Positions 53,482 to 61,679 of a stretch of DNA of 64,000 bases are shown here, piece after piece. The stretch's first letter is position 1. Each line of letters starts with the position of its first letter. Origin of the DNA: Archaeoglobaceae archaeon (lineage in GTDB: Archaea > Halobacteriota > Archaeoglobi > Archaeoglobales > Archaeoglobaceae). Both the position numbers and the translations under genes were made by a program. The stretch covers positions 1 to 64,000 of the forward strand of contig JALVJV010000005.1 of NCBI GenBank assembly GCA_027028145.1. Reading direction: 5' to 3'. Below the pieces are notes generated by a model that saw only the letters and a list, made by a program, of their open reading frames with translations, did no database searches and had not been told where the DNA came from.

Positions 53482-56400
53482 ATGAAAGGATTGGGTAAAG
53501 TAGGTTTAGCAATATTAGCGACACTACTGATTGCAGTGGCTACAGCGAGTGCGGCAACGGTAACGATTGCAGTCAACAAAACTGCGAGCAAAAACCCAGT
53601 GTCCAACTACGTCATCAGCGGATTAAACTATACAGCGATTGACGTGAACGTTACGGGCTTAGCTACCAATTGGACTACTCTTTACATCAACGTAAGCGGT
53701 TGTGATACTAACATTGTTGGAGCACAGTTATTGGCAAATGGTTCTACTACAAATGTAACGCTTAATAGTCCAGTAGTAACTGGCACGAGTGTTAAGATAA
53801 CAACTAATGTTGTTGGAACTAATCCGAGTTCACCAACATGGGTAAAAGTTCTACTTAAGGTATTCCCCAAGACAACGGGAACATTAACGATAACAGCCGA
53901 TGCATATAATGGAACTACTCCAGTAAACAGCACTACTAACACAATTGATGTCGTAGCATCCGACACGGGGGCTCCGTTGCCGATCGATAACATTCAGCTT
54001 AAGTATTATAACACTACAACCAAGAGCGTCCAGTTCATGATTAAGTTCTCACCGGCAAGCGACTATAAGACTGACACATATCCGAAGATAATCCAGTATG
54101 ATTACGGCAACAAGATTACGATTGATGTTTACAACTACAACCCCAACACGGATTACTACACGATGGTAGAGGTCAAGAACTTGGACAACGGTTTAATCGC
54201 CAAGTCGTTCAGCATGGGTAAGGGTGTTACATACGGCACATTCACGATCGACACAACTGAGATCGGTCCGGGTAACTACACAATCATAATAACGAACGGT
54301 CCAATGAAGTGGAACATAACTGATCCGAGTGCTCCTACGAACGCTGGTGCTCACAAGATTTACGTTAAGTCAGTCTCACCAATAGTATCAGTTAGCCTGA
54401 TGAACCCGAGAACGCCTATAGCAATGGGTGATATCGCCAAGTTCAAGATAAAGGTTCAGGGTTACGTGGGTGCGGCTACTGTAAAGGTTGAAGGTCCATT
54501 TGAGAACTCGCCAGTCACAAAGACGTTGTATTTCGGTGGTTCTAACGGAACCGAGCAGATATTCTTGGTTGATACATCTAACACAACAGAGTTCAAGAAC
54601 GCACATGCTGGAACATGGGAGTTGAAGGTAATAGTCGGTTCGACCACTGCAACCTACGACTTCCAGGTTGCAGATGTCACTGTCAGCGCCAACTTGCCGT
54701 CAACAGCGTATCTGTCGCAGGAGATCAAGCTTAGCGGTGTTACCAACATAGCGGAAACCGGTAGCTCATACGATGCAAACGGTGACAACTATGTATACAT
54801 ATACATCTTCAGTCCAAATGGTAGCCTGATTCAGTGGAATAACGGAGCATGGGTCATAAACACCAGCCTGACTACATCAAACGTTAATCCTGAGACCGAC
54901 CTTGCCAATGTATCGTGCAAAGTTAACGTGAAGTCCGACGGTTCGTGGGAGTTTGCGCACAACCTCAAGCTTAACCTAAGCTGGGACACCGGTGCATACA
55001 GAATCGATGTCGTGGCAAGAACAGTATCGTCACCCAACGCACCAAGCTCGATGTATGACCACGAGACATACTACATAAACGTCAAGAAGCCAAAGATCGA
55101 GTGGAGAATGAGCAAGCTTACGTTTACGAACGGTGAGAGCATAGTATTCAAGGGTATTGCAACCGTAAACGCTGGAACTAATGTATACATTGCATGCACA
55201 AGCGGTAGCTTGAAGGACTTGCTTGAAGAGCCACTGTCTAACGACTACATCGTCGTGTCCGTTAGCACGGATGGAACCTGGAAGTCCAACGAATACCACA
55301 TAAGCCCGAGCGCCGCAAGAACGTCATACACGCTTGTAGCATACATCACGAAGGATAACAAATATGCCAGCTACACAAGCACGGATGTCCTGTGTTCAGC
55401 ATATACAACGATAACGGTAGTTAAGGCAACTATAAACGCAAAGCTGTCGAGACAAGTTCTCGTAAGAGGCGCTGACGTTGTATTATCAGGACACAGCCCA
55501 ATTGACACGCTATACCTTTACACGGACAAGGAAGGTGTATTTGACAACATTGCCAAGTTGCCATCGACATCAACATGGTTGACCAAAGACCATCCGACGC
55601 TCGTTGTCAAGACCGACTCAAACGGAAACTTCAAGATAACGCTCACAGTCAGCAAGACGGTTGATTCTGGTTCATACATCCTGTATGTAATTGCTCCAGC
55701 AAACACAAGTGAGATCAATCTCGGAACGGACGCTTACGTGCAGATACCAGTAACGATCCAGAGTGTGGGATTCGTCCACGTTCCAGACAAGATCGTAATA
55801 ACGAGAGGTGGACAGAAGGATGTCTACATTGCCGTGAATGCCGAGCCTGACACGGTCGTCATCGCGGCATACAAGCTTAAGGGACACGGTGTTGACATCG
55901 ACTATGGCACGCCTCCGAACTTCCACGGATTCAACAAGTTCAGCAAGTGGAACGAGACGAACGGCACATACTGGATGTTCGTTACACTGTATCCATACTA
56001 CAACCCAGACACCACAAGCCTGAACTCCACATGGACACCGGGATGCAAGCTGTTGCCAGTTGGTCAGTATGAGTTCTCAATTAAGCTATACAAGAAGAGC
56101 ACCGGGAACTACTGGGAGGAGGCAGATGAAGTAAAGATACCGCTGATAATAGAACCTGTAAAGCTCACGGTGGACGTTCCATCGGTTGTCAAGAAGGGAG
56201 ACGAGATAGTTGTAAAGATCAAGGAGAACAGAGTTGGTGAGAAGTCATACGACCACATCTACGTCGTGCTCGACCTCGGAACCAAACTCAGGAAGTATGA
56301 GTCCGTAGCTCTTAACGCAAGCGGTGAAGCAATCGTTAAGATACCCACAGCCGACATCACACCTGGCACATACAAGCTCTATGTTAGAGATACGCTTGGC

Positions 56401-56778
56401 AACGACGGTCCGAACGACCAGTGGTTCGTTAACAACATTAGCACATACTACAACGTGCCTCCTACTGACAGCTACGCAAAGGTATTCGGTGGAGACGATG
56501 ACATACTCGTAGTCAAGGATGTTACGATCACGGAGAACGTAACCGCTGTGGCCACGCCAACACCAACACCGACACCCACGCCTACGCCCACACCTACGCC
56601 CACTCCAACACCCACGCCTACGCCAACACCGACTCCGACACCTACGCCCACTCCAACACCCACGAAGACTCCCGCTAAGCCGACGCCAACACCTACGAAG
56701 AAGTCACCTGGATTCGAAGCGATCTTCGCCATCGCCGGACTGCTGGCAGTAGCATACCTGCTGAGAAGAAGACAGTAA
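53482..56778 (+). CDS. Major surface (S-layer-like) protein with PGF-CTERM anchor
   Basis: 1098 residues. Signal peptide MKGLGKVGLAILATLLIAVATASA; long beta-rich ectodomain with many NxT/S sequons; (Thr-Pro)n linker from about residue 1020; C-terminal SPGFEAIFAIAGLLAVAYLLRRRQ, i.e. PGF-CTERM core plus membrane helix and basic end. The strong ribosome site GGGAGGT, two possible promoters, a stable 5' leader hairpin and codon-rich G+C pattern suggest very high expression; this is probably the main cell-wall protein of the organism. The archaeosortase that would process it is not in the window. Confidence 0.85.
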   Translation: MKGLGKVGLAILATLLIAVATASAATVTIAVNKTASKNPVSNYVISGLNYTAIDVNVTGLATNWTTLYINVSGCDTNIVGAQLLANGSTTNVTLNSPVVTGTSVKITTNVVGTNPSSPTWVKVLLKVFPKTTGTLTITADAYNGTTPVNSTTNTIDVVASDTGAPLPIDNIQLKYYNTTTKSVQFMIKFSPASDYKTDTYPKIIQYDYGNKITIDVYNYNPNTDYYTMVEVKNLDNGLIAKSFSMGKGVTYGTFTIDTTEIGPGNYTIIITNGPMKWNITDPSAPTNAGAHKIYVKSVSPIVSVSLMNPRTPIAMGDIAKFKIKVQGYVGAATVKVEGPFENSPVTKTLYFGGSNGTEQIFLVDTSNTTEFKNAHAGTWELKVIVGSTTATYDFQVADVTVSANLPSTAYLSQEIKLSGVTNIAETGSSYDANGDNYVYIYIFSPNGSLIQWNNGAWVINTSLTTSNVNPETDLANVSCKVNVKSDGSWEFAHNLKLNLSWDTGAYRIDVVARTVSSPNAPSSMYDHETYYINVKKPKIEWRMSKLTFTNGESIVFKGIATVNAGTNVYIACTSGSLKDLLEEPLSNDYIVVSVSTDGTWKSNEYHISPSAARTSYTLVAYITKDNKYASYTSTDVLCSAYTTITVVKATINAKLSRQVLVRGADVVLSGHSPIDTLYLYTDKEGVFDNIAKLPSTSTWLTKDHPTLVVKTDSNGNFKITLTVSKTVDSGSYILYVIAPANTSEINLGTDAYVQIPVTIQSVGFVHVPDKIVITRGGQKDVYIAVNAEPDTVVIAAYKLKGHGVDIDYGTPPNFHGFNKFSKWNETNGTYWMFVTLYPYYNPDTTSLNSTWTPGCKLLPVGQYEFSIKLYKKSTGNYWEEADEVKIPLIIEPVKLTVDVPSVVKKGDEIVVKIKENRVGEKSYDHIYVVLDLGTKLRKYESVALNASGEAIVKIPTADITPGTYKLYVRDTLGNDGPNDQWFVNNISTYYNVPPTDSYAKVFGGDDDILVVKDVTITENVTAVATPTPTPTPTPTPTPTPTPTPTPTPTPTPTPTPTPTPTKTPAKPTPTPTKKSPGFEAIFAIAGLLAVAYLLRRRQ
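56555..56668 (+). repeat. Thr-Pro codon repeat
   Basis: Repeated ACN-CCN (Thr-Pro) codons form the linker of the surface protein; the degenerate 6-bp unit gives a simple-sequence tract prone to length change. The same style, shorter, occurs at 51470-51545 in the other surface protein. Its reverse strand shows a long false Val-Gly frame. Confidence 0.9.
56677..56741 (+). repeat. C-terminal PGF cassette, copy 2
   Basis: 65 bp nearly identical (62 of 65) to 51529-51593; both code for the same PGF-CTERM core. See copy 1. Confidence 0.85.
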
Positions 56779-56820
56779 CTTCCCCAATTTTTTCCTTTTT
56801 TCTTTATTTTGTTTTGAAAT
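56779..56820 (+). terminator. T-rich terminator of the surface-protein gene
   Basis: Immediately after the stop there is AATTTTTTCCTTTTTTCTTT followed by more T, as expected for archaeal intrinsic U-run termination. Confidence 0.55.
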
Positions 56821-56870
56821 ATCAAATAATCGGCACAACCGTTATCTTTAGCCAATTTTGAAATATTCCT

Positions 56871-57434
56871 ATGGAGCACCTTATATCGGCTTTGAGAGAT
56901 CTCGGATACAACGATGCCGATGTAGATACAAACGTAACCCTAAAGCATCCGCTTCTCAAACAACCGATTGTTATCGACTGCGCGGTTTTGAAGTATGGAG
57001 AGAGAAGATACGGAATGATAATCAAGTTCGGGGAGATAAGCAAAGATACTGAAGCTGAATTGTGCGGAATATGCGCTTTAATAGGTGCAAAATACGGGAT
57101 TCTGACCGACGGCTCGAAATACGTGGTTATCAAACCTAAGGACGGCTACAGTTGGGATTATCTCGATAACATCCCTTCGAAGATAGAGCTCGAAGAGGAG
57201 CTCGGCATCAAGAGACATTTAATCATAGCCATCTCATACGACGAATACGAATCCAAGGTGGACGATATCGGATTCGTGATCGATAACAGCAGATACGTGT
57301 ATTCCGACATGGATAAGGATGAGGTCGTTATAGTTCATCCAAATGCGAAACTCGTCAGGTGGCTCATGGACAGAAACGTTAGATTCAGGGAATTCGACGA
57401 CGAAGATTTCAGCAGACTTCTCGATTTAGATTGA
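56871..57434 (+). CDS. Hypothetical protein, possible restriction-endonuclease-like fold
   Basis: 187 residues. Region about 30-75 (IVIDCAVLKYGERRYGMIIKFGEI) and IGAKYGILTDGSKYVVIKP recall type I restriction R-subunit N-terminal (HSDR_N) folds with Asp...Lys, but the catalytic pattern is incomplete and no methylase or specificity gene is near. C-terminal YIYDM-like acid-rich segment. Best called unknown. Confidence 0.55.
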   Translation: MEHLISALRDLGYNDADVDTNVTLKHPLLKQPIVIDCAVLKYGERRYGMIIKFGEISKDTEAELCGICALIGAKYGILTDGSKYVVIKPKDGYSWDYLDNIPSKIELEEELGIKRHLIIAISYDEYESKVDDIGFVIDNSRYVYSDMDKDEVVIVHPNAKLVRWLMDRNVRFREFDDEDFSRLLDLD

Positions 57435-57491
57435 TAATGCAATAGAATTCGCCAAGGCAAACATTTATTACCTTCCTACAAATCCAACATT

Positions 57492-57824
57492 ATGCTTCCA
57501 ACCAACATCAAGCAGATGAAGAAGATGATGAAACAGATGGGAATAGACATCGAAGAATTGGATGCCGAGGAAGTGATAATTAGAACATCCACAGAAGAGT
57601 TGATTTTCAAAAATCCCAGCGTTACTAAGATCTCCGGAAGGGGTATAGAGATGTTTCAGGTAACTGGGAGCTACGAAGTCGTAAAGAGAAAGCCGGAGAT
57701 AAGTGAAGAAGACATCAAACTCATAATGGAACAGGCTGGCGTAAGCGAGGAGGTAGCCAGAAAAGCACTCGAAGAGGCTGGTGGGGACTTAGCTGAAGCT
57801 CTACTTAAGTTGCAGGAATCATGA
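57492..57824 (+). CDS. nac: Nascent polypeptide-associated complex protein (archaeal NAC)
   Basis: 110 residues. NAC beta-barrel (GIDIEELDAEEVIIRTSTEELIFKNPSVTKI) and C-terminal UBA domain (EEDIKLIMEQAGVSEEVARKALEEAGGDLAEALLKL). Binds new chains at the ribosome. Probably leaderless (TTTATTA box 26 bp upstream). 3' end overlaps trmI by 4 bp. Confidence 0.96.
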   Translation: MLPTNIKQMKKMMKQMGIDIEELDAEEVIIRTSTEELIFKNPSVTKISGRGIEMFQVTGSYEVVKRKPEISEEDIKLIMEQAGVSEEVARKALEEAGGDLAEALLKLQES

Positions 57825-58564
57825 TCAAGCCGCCCGTCGTTTTGCTTAAGGGAAAGCACAGCTTTTTAGTTGAGAAGTTCGAGGGGCAACTTCACACGCA
57901 TCACGGAATCATAAATCTGGAGGAGCTTAGAAATAAGAATTACGGCGATGAGATAGAAACTCATTTGGGCGTTAGATACAAGATTCTCCCCTTCAAGCCG
58001 GCTGACTTCTTCAAACACTTCAAACGTAGCGCAACGCCGATAATGCCCAAAGATATCGGAGCGATCATAGCCTATACCGGCTTAAGCCCCGATTCCCTGA
58101 TATTGGATGCCGGAACCGGCACCGGAATGCTTGCGGCATACCTTGCTTACTTCAACAAATACGGTGAAGTCGTAACAGTGGAAAAGCGTCCGGAATTCGC
58201 TAAGATAGCGAGGGAGAACTTCAAATTGGCTAAATTAAAGAACGTTCACCAGATAATCGGGGACGTCAGGTTTGTCGCTGAGGGCTTCAAGAAGGAGTTC
58301 GACCTCATAGTGCTGGATATGAAGGACGATGTCGAGTTCATTCCAACTGCTAAGAAGTTGCTGAGGATCAGTGGCTATCTCGCAGTTTACAACCCATACA
58401 TAGAACCCACGAGGAGAGTTTACGAAACCATGCTGAAGGAGGGATTCAGAGAAGTCGAAAGCTTCGAGATAATTCGGATAGATCTCGAACACAAAAGGAT
58501 TGGAACCCGACCCTTCACGAGGGTTTGGCATACCGGTTTTATCGTCATAGGTAGGAAAGTCTAA
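57821..58564 (+). CDS. trmI: tRNA (adenine-N1) methyltransferase TrmI
   Basis: 247 residues; methylates A57/A58 in the T loop of tRNA. SAM site LILDAGTGTGMLAAYL near residue 88, VVTVEKRPEFAKIARENF, and the N-terminal domain with GAIIAYTGLSPDS. Start ATGATC overlaps the NAC stop, so translation is coupled. Confidence 0.93.
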   Translation: MIKPPVVLLKGKHSFLVEKFEGQLHTHHGIINLEELRNKNYGDEIETHLGVRYKILPFKPADFFKHFKRSATPIMPKDIGAIIAYTGLSPDSLILDAGTGTGMLAAYLAYFNKYGEVVTVEKRPEFAKIARENFKLAKLKNVHQIIGDVRFVAEGFKKEFDLIVLDMKDDVEFIPTAKKLLRISGYLAVYNPYIEPTRRVYETMLKEGFREVESFEIIRIDLEHKRIGTRPFTRVWHTGFIVIGRKV

Positions 58565-58631
58565 GTTTTCAGGTGTGATGAAGCTTGCTTGCATAACGTA
58601 TTTAAGTTAATTTTTCAGTTCTTTAGTGAGT
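58565..58631. promoter_or_regulatory. lon upstream region
   Basis: Contains a TATA-like TATTTAAG near 58597-58604, about 26-30 bp before the lon ATG at 58632; a leaderless or near-leaderless mRNA is likely. A GTGATGA at 58573-58579 is not followed by CTGA and is not a C/D RNA. Confidence 0.4.
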
Positions 58632-60515
58632 ATGGAGATTAAGTTGCCATCCAGAGAGGAAGTTGACGAACTTGTCGGAGGCTTGAAGTTTAACACTACA
58701 GCCGAAATTGAGGTTCCCAAGAGGCTGATCGATCAGGTTATCGGACAGGATCACGCCGTTGAAGCTATAAAAAAGGCCGCAGTGCAGAAGAGACACGTAA
58801 TGCTCATCGGCTCCCCGGGAACAGGTAAATCGATGCTCGCAAAAGCCATGGCTGAACTTCTGCCGAAGGAGGAGCTTGAAGACATCCTCGTATTCCCGAA
58901 TCCGAAGGATCCGAATCAGCCGAAGATCAAGGTCGTTCCGGCCGGTAAGGGAAGGGAGATAGTCGAAGCTTACAAGCAGGAAGCCCTGAAGAAGGCTCAG
59001 GCGAGGAACTTCTTCCTGATGATGCTCGTTTTCATGATAATCGGCTACACAATTCTGATTAGCCCTAAAGACTTTATCTGGGGCATCATTGCCGCGATAC
59101 TGTTGTTCATGATGGCAAGATACATGATGCCAAGAGAGGAGAGAAACGTTCCCAAACTCTTGGTTGACAATGCTGATAGAGAAACCGCCCCTTTTGAAGA
59201 TGCAACCGGAGCTCATGCCGGTGCTTTGTTTGGAGACGTGCGTCACGATCCTTTCCAATCAGGAGGACTTGAAACTCCGGCACATGAGAGGGTTGAAGCC
59301 GGAGCGATTCATCGCGCTCATAAGGGAGTTCTATACATAGATGAGATAAACACGCTAACGATCGAATCTCAGCAGAAGCTACTTACAGCGATGCAGGAGA
59401 AGAAGTTCCCGATTACCGGGCAGTCGGAGCGTTCGAGCGGTGCGATGGTTAGAACCGAACCTGTTCCTTGCGACTTCATACTCGTTGCGGCCGGAAACAT
59501 GGACGCACTTATGGGGATGCATCCGGCTTTGAGGAGCAGGATCGAGGGTTACGGATACGAGATATACATGAACGATACCATGCCCGATACTCCTGAAAAC
59601 AGGAGGAAACTCGTTAGATTCGTGGCTCAGGAGGTCGTTAAAGACGGCAGAATCCCGCACTTCGACCGTTACGCCGTCGCTGAGATTATAAGAGAAGCTA
59701 AAAGAAGAGCCGGAAGGAGAGGACATCTAACGCTCAGACTGAGAGAGCTCGGAGGTCTTGTCAGAACCGCCGGAGACATCGCGAAGAGCGAAGGTTCCGA
59801 TGTCGTCAGATTGGAGCACGTGCTTAAGGCTAAGAAGATTGCCAAAACGATTGAGGAGCAGTATGCGGATGAATACATCGAAAGGAGAAGGGACTACAAG
59901 CTATTCAAGACGGAAGGTGCCGAGATTGGTAGGGTAAACGGTTTAGCCGTAATAGGTCACTCCGCTGGGATAGTCCTGCCGATAATTGCGGAAATTACGC
60001 CGGCTTTAAGCAAGGAAGAGGGGAGGGTTATAGCAACCGGAAGGTTGCAGGAAATTGCGAGGGAAGCCGTTATGAACGTTTCCGCAATTATCAAGAAGTT
60101 CACGGGCAGGGACATCTCAAACTACGACATACACATTCAGTTCGTCGGAACTTACGAAGGAGTAGAAGGTGATTCGGCAAGCATAAGCGTAGCAACTGCA
60201 GTCATATCGGCTTTAGAGAGTATTCCGGTCGATCAAAGCGTTGCGATGACAGGAAGTTTGAGCGTTAGAGGAGATGTTCTGCCGGTTGGCGGGGTTACGC
60301 AGAAGATCGAAGCCGCTATTCAAGCCGGTCTGAAGAAGGTCATAATTCCAAAGGACAACTTGGACGACGTCTTACTCGATGCCGAGCACAAGGGAAAAAT
60401 CGAGATAATTCCCGTTTCGAGAATTGAAGAGGTCTTAGAGCACGCTTTGGTTGAATGCGATGAGAAGAGAAAGTTAATGGAGAAGTTCAAGCAAATTATC
60501 TACTCCAATAATTAA
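58632..60515 (+). CDS. lon: ATP-dependent protease LonB, archaeal membrane-bound
   Basis: 627 residues from ATG 58632. AAA domain: Walker A GSPGTGKSMLAK near residue 60, interrupted by two membrane helices near 126-160 (MMLVFMIIGYTILI, GIIAAILLFMMARYM) that anchor it to the membrane; Walker B YIDEINTL near 240. Protease domain: nucleophile in GDSASISVATAVISAL near 513, Lys in KKVIIPKDN near 570. Archaeal Lon; degrades misfolded proteins. Confidence 0.97.
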   Translation: MEIKLPSREEVDELVGGLKFNTTAEIEVPKRLIDQVIGQDHAVEAIKKAAVQKRHVMLIGSPGTGKSMLAKAMAELLPKEELEDILVFPNPKDPNQPKIKVVPAGKGREIVEAYKQEALKKAQARNFFLMMLVFMIIGYTILISPKDFIWGIIAAILLFMMARYMMPREERNVPKLLVDNADRETAPFEDATGAHAGALFGDVRHDPFQSGGLETPAHERVEAGAIHRAHKGVLYIDEINTLTIESQQKLLTAMQEKKFPITGQSERSSGAMVRTEPVPCDFILVAAGNMDALMGMHPALRSRIEGYGYEIYMNDTMPDTPENRRKLVRFVAQEVVKDGRIPHFDRYAVAEIIREAKRRAGRRGHLTLRLRELGGLVRTAGDIAKSEGSDVVRLEHVLKAKKIAKTIEEQYADEYIERRRDYKLFKTEGAEIGRVNGLAVIGHSAGIVLPIIAEITPALSKEEGRVIATGRLQEIAREAVMNVSAIIKKFTGRDISNYDIHIQFVGTYEGVEGDSASISVATAVISALESIPVDQSVAMTGSLSVRGDVLPVGGVTQKIEAAIQAGLKKVIIPKDNLDDVLLDAEHKGKIEIIPVSRIEEVLEHALVECDEKRKLMEKFKQIIYSNN

Positions 60516-60539
60516 AACGCATCGCGACAAAAAAGTGAA

Positions 60540-60605
60540 CCCCCGTCTGGGACCACTCCGTCATCGCTCGCATTATCTGTTTCATAGCTACGGAGTGGGT
60601 GAGCT
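60540..60605 (-). ncRNA. Structured intergenic RNA candidate
   Basis: Downstream of lon, a 9-bp perfect stem CCACTCCGT (60553-60561) / ACGGAGTGG (60590-60598) with a 28-nt loop. On the minus strand the loop side contains GATGA next to the stem as in a kink-turn. The flank CCCGTCTGG (60543-60550) also occurs in the H/ACA RNA at 61544. No ACA after it, so class unclear: either an H/ACA relative with an unusual end or a terminator hairpin. Confidence 0.35.
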
Positions 60606-60660
60606 GGTCGTCTTTAATTATTCGAAGATACTAATAAATTTTGCTGTCATCAACGAAAGA

Positions 60661-61548
60661 ATGAAGTTGAAGCTAACGATAGCAACATACTCCGCGATAG
60701 TTCTGGTTAAGTTCGTATGCTACGCGATTACCGGATACCTCGCGATGCTTGCGGAAGCCCTACACAACGTCGTCGATTTGCTCATATTTTCGGCTTTACT
60801 ATACTCTGAGAAGATCTCCGCAAAGCCCGCCGATCACCTCCATCCCTTAGGACACGGACTCGCAAAAAATCTGAGCGGAGTTGTAGTTGCCGTGGTATTT
60901 ATAACGGTCGTAGCCTTCGAACTCTTTTTGGAGGGGATCGAAAGGATCCTGCATCCTTCAGCCGGCAGATACCCGGAGTTCGCCGTAATCGTCCTCGTTG
61001 CAACGATATTGGCACCCGCCTTATTGACCTTGATCTACCGTGGTGAAAGGAGCTCTACGGAAGAGTCGGCTTTTGCGGAGTTGTTAAACGACATAGCATC
61101 ATCACTCGGAGCTATTTTCGGAATATACTTCAGTTCAATCGGATATCCGATTGCCGACGGTTTGGCATCCATCTTCATAGCCGTGCTGATAAGCCTAAAC
61201 GGCTACAGACTTTTCAAAACTAACGCAAGCTATTTGCTCGGAAGGAGCCCGGACGAAAGCTTTTACGAGAGGGTTAGGGCTATAGTAGAGTCGTTTCCGG
61301 AGGTTGAAGACGTTCACGACATCATAGCCATATACATGGGCGAGAACAGAATCCACTTGGATATGCACGTAACGGTCGATGGCTCGATGAGCGTTAGGGA
61401 GGCCGATGAATTAACGGCGAGAATTGCTAAGAAGATTTTGCAAGAAATACCGGAAGTCGCATACGTTCTGATTCACGTTTGTGCTGAAAGAGGCAAAGAA
61501 TTCAAAACGACATACGATTCCGTTATGAGAAGGGTCTTCAAGATGTAG
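60661..61548 (+). CDS. Cation diffusion facilitator (CDF) transporter
   Basis: 295 residues from ATG 60661 (MKLKLTIATYSAIVLVKF); a longer frame would pass through the structured RNA. Six membrane helices; zinc/iron site pieces HNVVDLLIF with first HxxxD and LNDIASSLGAIFG, LADG near 180. Cytoplasmic end with HDIIAIYMGENRIHLDMHVTVDG. Exports divalent metals. Its stop overlaps the ACA box of the H/ACA RNA on the other strand. Confidence 0.9.
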   Translation: MKLKLTIATYSAIVLVKFVCYAITGYLAMLAEALHNVVDLLIFSALLYSEKISAKPADHLHPLGHGLAKNLSGVVVAVVFITVVAFELFLEGIERILHPSAGRYPEFAVIVLVATILAPALLTLIYRGERSSTEESAFAELLNDIASSLGAIFGIYFSSIGYPIADGLASIFIAVLISLNGYRLFKTNASYLLGRSPDESFYERVRAIVESFPEVEDVHDIIAIYMGENRIHLDMHVTVDGSMSVREADELTARIAKKILQEIPEVAYVLIHVCAERGKEFKTTYDSVMRRVFKM

Positions 61549-61608
61549 CCCGTCTGGAGCCCACGGGACATCATGCTTCTCAGTCCCGCCGGGTTCTAAC
61601 GGGCATAC
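61544..61608 (-). ncRNA. H/ACA box sRNA (pseudouridylation guide)
   Basis: Minus strand: lower stem GCCCGT/ACGGGC (61599-61604 with 61548-61553), an internal pocket (TAGAA 5', CTCCAG 3'), upper stem CCC/GGG and CGGGAC/GTCCCG, terminal loop TGAGAAGCATGAT that forms a kink-loop with two TGA elements for L7Ae, then ACA (61544-61546) one base after the lower stem. Pocket-to-ACA distance of about 13-14 nt fits archaeal H/ACA guides. A minus-strand TATA-like AGATATCTTT lies about 26 bp upstream. Target not determined. Confidence 0.72.
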
Positions 61609-61679
61609 ATCGTTTGCTGAATGGAAAGATATCTTTTTCGCATCAACATTTTTATACTTTGCCAACCATTTTTACATCA

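Noticed and set aside
56472-56879. Minus-strand frame with long Val-Gly repeat
   Set aside because: Reverse complement of the Thr-Pro repeat of the surface protein; simple repeat artefact. Same for 51393-51638.
58573-58600. GTGATGA before lon as a C/D RNA
   Set aside because: No CTGA at suitable distance and no second box pair.
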